The notes below the pieces were generated by a model, which saw nothing but the letters and a program-made list of their open reading frames with translations, made no database searches and had not been told where the DNA came from. 64,000 bases of DNA, from the NCBI RefSeq assembly GCF_013340305.1, contig NZ_BLVP01000043.1, positions 124,001 through 188,000 of the forward strand, written 5' to 3'. Made by a program: the position numbers and the translations under genes. This document shows positions 62,693-64,000 of this stretch, piece after piece (within the stretch, counting starts at the first letter, position 1; each line of letters starts with the position of its first letter). Source of the DNA: Desulfovibrio psychrotolerans. GTDB lineage: Bacteria > Desulfobacterota > Desulfovibrionia > Desulfovibrionales > Desulfovibrionaceae.

Positions 62693-63940
62693 ATGCCGCA
62701 ACAGGCCGTATTTGATTTTGATACCGTGCTGGACCGCCGCAATACCCATTGCGAGAAATGGGACGGCATGCGTGAGCATTTTGGCGTTTCACTGGAAAAC
62801 GGTATTGCGCTGTGGGTGGCGGACATGGAGTTCGCCCCGCCGCCCGCGGTGCGCGCGGCATTGCGCACCATGCTGGACGGGGTGCTGGGATACCCCGCTG
62901 ACTACGGCGACTATCACGCCGCCATAACGGAATGGATGCGGCGCAGGCACGGATGGCATGTGCAGCCGGAATGGATATCCGCCACCCACGGCATAGTGGT
63001 GGCGCTGAATATCATCGTGCAGGCGTTCTGCCGCCCCGGTGACACGGTGGTGGTGCAGCCCCCTGTGTACTATCCGTTCTTCGGGGCGGTGCGCAACAAC
63101 GGCTGCCGGGTTGCCGCCAACCGGCTGGTGCGTGGTGCCGACGGGCTGTACGCCATGGATTTTGATGCGCTGGAGGAGCAGCTGGATGACAGCGTGCGCA
63201 TGTTCATTCTGTGCAGCCCGCATAACCCCGGCGGCAGGGTGTGGTCGCGTGCCGAACTGGAACGGCTGGCGGAGTTATGCCTTGCGCGTGACGTGCTCAT
63301 TGTGGCGGATGAAATCCATCACGACCTCGTGTACCCGGATGCGCCGCACCCGCATACCGTGCTCGCCTCCATCGCACCGGAGGTGGCAGCCCGCACCATC
63401 ACCTGCACATCTGCCACCAAGACCTTCAATCTGGCGGGCACGCTGACCGGGAATGTCATCATCTCCGACCCGCACCTGCGGCGGCAGTTTGAGCGGCAGA
63501 TGTACCGGGCGGGCATGTATCTGCCCAATGCCTTCGGCATGGCTGCCGCCACGGCGGCATACACCCACGGCGAGCCGTGGCTTGAGGCGCTTCTGCCCTA
63601 TCTTGCGTCAAACCGAGACCGGGTGGCGGAGGTGGTTGGCACCCTGTCCGGAGTGGAAGGTACGCCCTTGCAGGGAACCTATCTGGCGTGGCTGGATTTT
63701 TCCGGGTTTTGCACCGCATGGGCTGCGGAACACGGTACTGTGCAGGAAAAGGGCGGCACCGTGACCGGAGCGGTAGCCATGGACGAGGTGGTGCGCCGCA
63801 TAGAGCAGCAGGCGCGGCTTGCCCTGAACCACGGGCATACCTTCGGTCCCGGCGGAGAGCGGTTCATGCGGCTGAACTTTGCCTGCGCCCGTCCACAGTT
63901 GGAGGAGGCTCTTGCAAGGCTTGCGGGAGCATTCGGATAA
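62693..63940 (+). CDS. PLP-dependent aminotransferase / C-S lyase, PatB/MalY type
   Basis: 415-aa fold-type I PLP enzyme of the MalY/PatB group, usually a cystathionine beta-lyase (cystathionine to homocysteine, pyruvate and ammonia). N-terminal DFDTVLDRRNTHCEKWD and WVADMEF are characteristic. PLP contacts are in QPPVYYPFF, SPHNPGGRVW, VADEIHHDLVYPD and the Schiff-base Lys in TSATKTFNLAG. The C-terminal Arg in ERFMRLNFAC binds the substrate carboxylate. The ATG at 62693 is five bases after AGGAGAGG; a GTG at 62675 overlapping cysQ is less likely. The gene forms a two-gene unit with cysQ, both linked to sulfur metabolism. Confidence 0.92.
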   Translation: MPQQAVFDFDTVLDRRNTHCEKWDGMREHFGVSLENGIALWVADMEFAPPPAVRAALRTMLDGVLGYPADYGDYHAAITEWMRRRHGWHVQPEWISATHGIVVALNIIVQAFCRPGDTVVVQPPVYYPFFGAVRNNGCRVAANRLVRGADGLYAMDFDALEEQLDDSVRMFILCSPHNPGGRVWSRAELERLAELCLARDVLIVADEIHHDLVYPDAPHPHTVLASIAPEVAARTITCTSATKTFNLAGTLTGNVIISDPHLRRQFERQMYRAGMYLPNAFGMAAATAAYTHGEPWLEALLPYLASNRDRVAEVVGTLSGVEGTPLQGTYLAWLDFSGFCTAWAAEHGTVQEKGGTVTGAVAMDEVVRRIEQQARLALNHGHTFGPGGERFMRLNFACARPQLEEALARLAGAFG

Positions 63941-64000
63941 CGCTGCACAGGCTGCCCGCAGCGTACGGGTATGGCACATGTGGGCTCCCGGATGTCCCTG

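Overview
The window is 64 kb of GC-rich (low 60s percent by eye) bacterial chromosome. Gene content suggests a Desulfovibrionaceae-type sulfate reducer (Desulfovibrio and relatives). It has a CooA/CooS/CooC carbon monoxide dehydrogenase set whose CooS carries the CX2C D-cluster motif known from D. vulgaris. It also has large hybrid sensor kinases, sigma-54 control of a flagellar hook gene and of a ZraP-like gene, a TRAP transporter, a class II (B12) ribonucleotide reductase, and Gram-negative envelope genes (kdsD, kdsB, murA, murJ). The genus is an inference from content, not from a database search.

Layout. 1-4.8 kb: 3' part of aspS, a Kef-type antiporter, a 154-bp tandem repeat block, kdsD. 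4.8-8.7 kb: M24 peptidase, cardiolipin synthase, secreted zinc phospholipase C-like protein. 9-12.2 kb: TRAP transporter (dctP, own terminator, then dctQM). 12.2-14.2 kb: TtuA-type tRNA thiolase with a ThiS/TtuB-like partner, then a single-domain response regulator. 14.2-19 kb: comEC with repetitive insertions, murA, tRNA-His. 19-24.5 kb: hybrid histidine kinase, murJ, acyl-CoA thioesterase. 24.8-27 kb: a fusion of a PTS EIIC sugar permease with a complete EAL domain. 27-30 kb: two ABC permeases without ATPase or binding protein, an RlmM-like methyltransferase. 30.5-35.3 kb: universal stress protein and a Zra-like system (sigma-54 activator, sensor kinase, divergent ZraP-like protein behind a consensus sigma-54 promoter). 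35.5-46.9 kb: small ORF, flgE, kdsB-carA, TPR protein, ilvD, ftsEX, nrdJ. 47.2-53.3 kb: hipBA toxin-antitoxin and the cooA-cooS-cooC block. 53.5-64 kb: OlsF-like two-domain acyltransferase, DksA-like protein, a periplasmic binding protein paired with a hybrid kinase, NlpC/P60 lipoprotein, cysQ, PatB/MalY-type aminotransferase.

How the parts work together. The best-supported regulatory units are: (i) CO sensing, with cooA upstream of cooS-cooC and a 5-6-5 CooA-type palindrome about 155 bp before cooS, placed as expected for a class II activator site; (ii) the Zra-like envelope/metal stress circuit, with kinase and sigma-54 activator divergent from their presumed target; (iii) hipBA, whose promoter -10 overlaps a palindrome. 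Several signalling proteins are fused or paired with transport-type sensor domains (EIIC-EAL; binding protein plus hybrid kinase).

A window-wide peculiarity is many short-period degenerate tandem repeats. Within reading frames the periods are multiples of three (9, 12, 18, 27 bp) and the repeats sit in linkers or loops of ComEC, MurJ, CooC and two hybrid kinases. Between genes the periods include 10 and 16 bp. Two identical 36-bp palindromes and a pair of related direct repeats lie around the hip-coo block.
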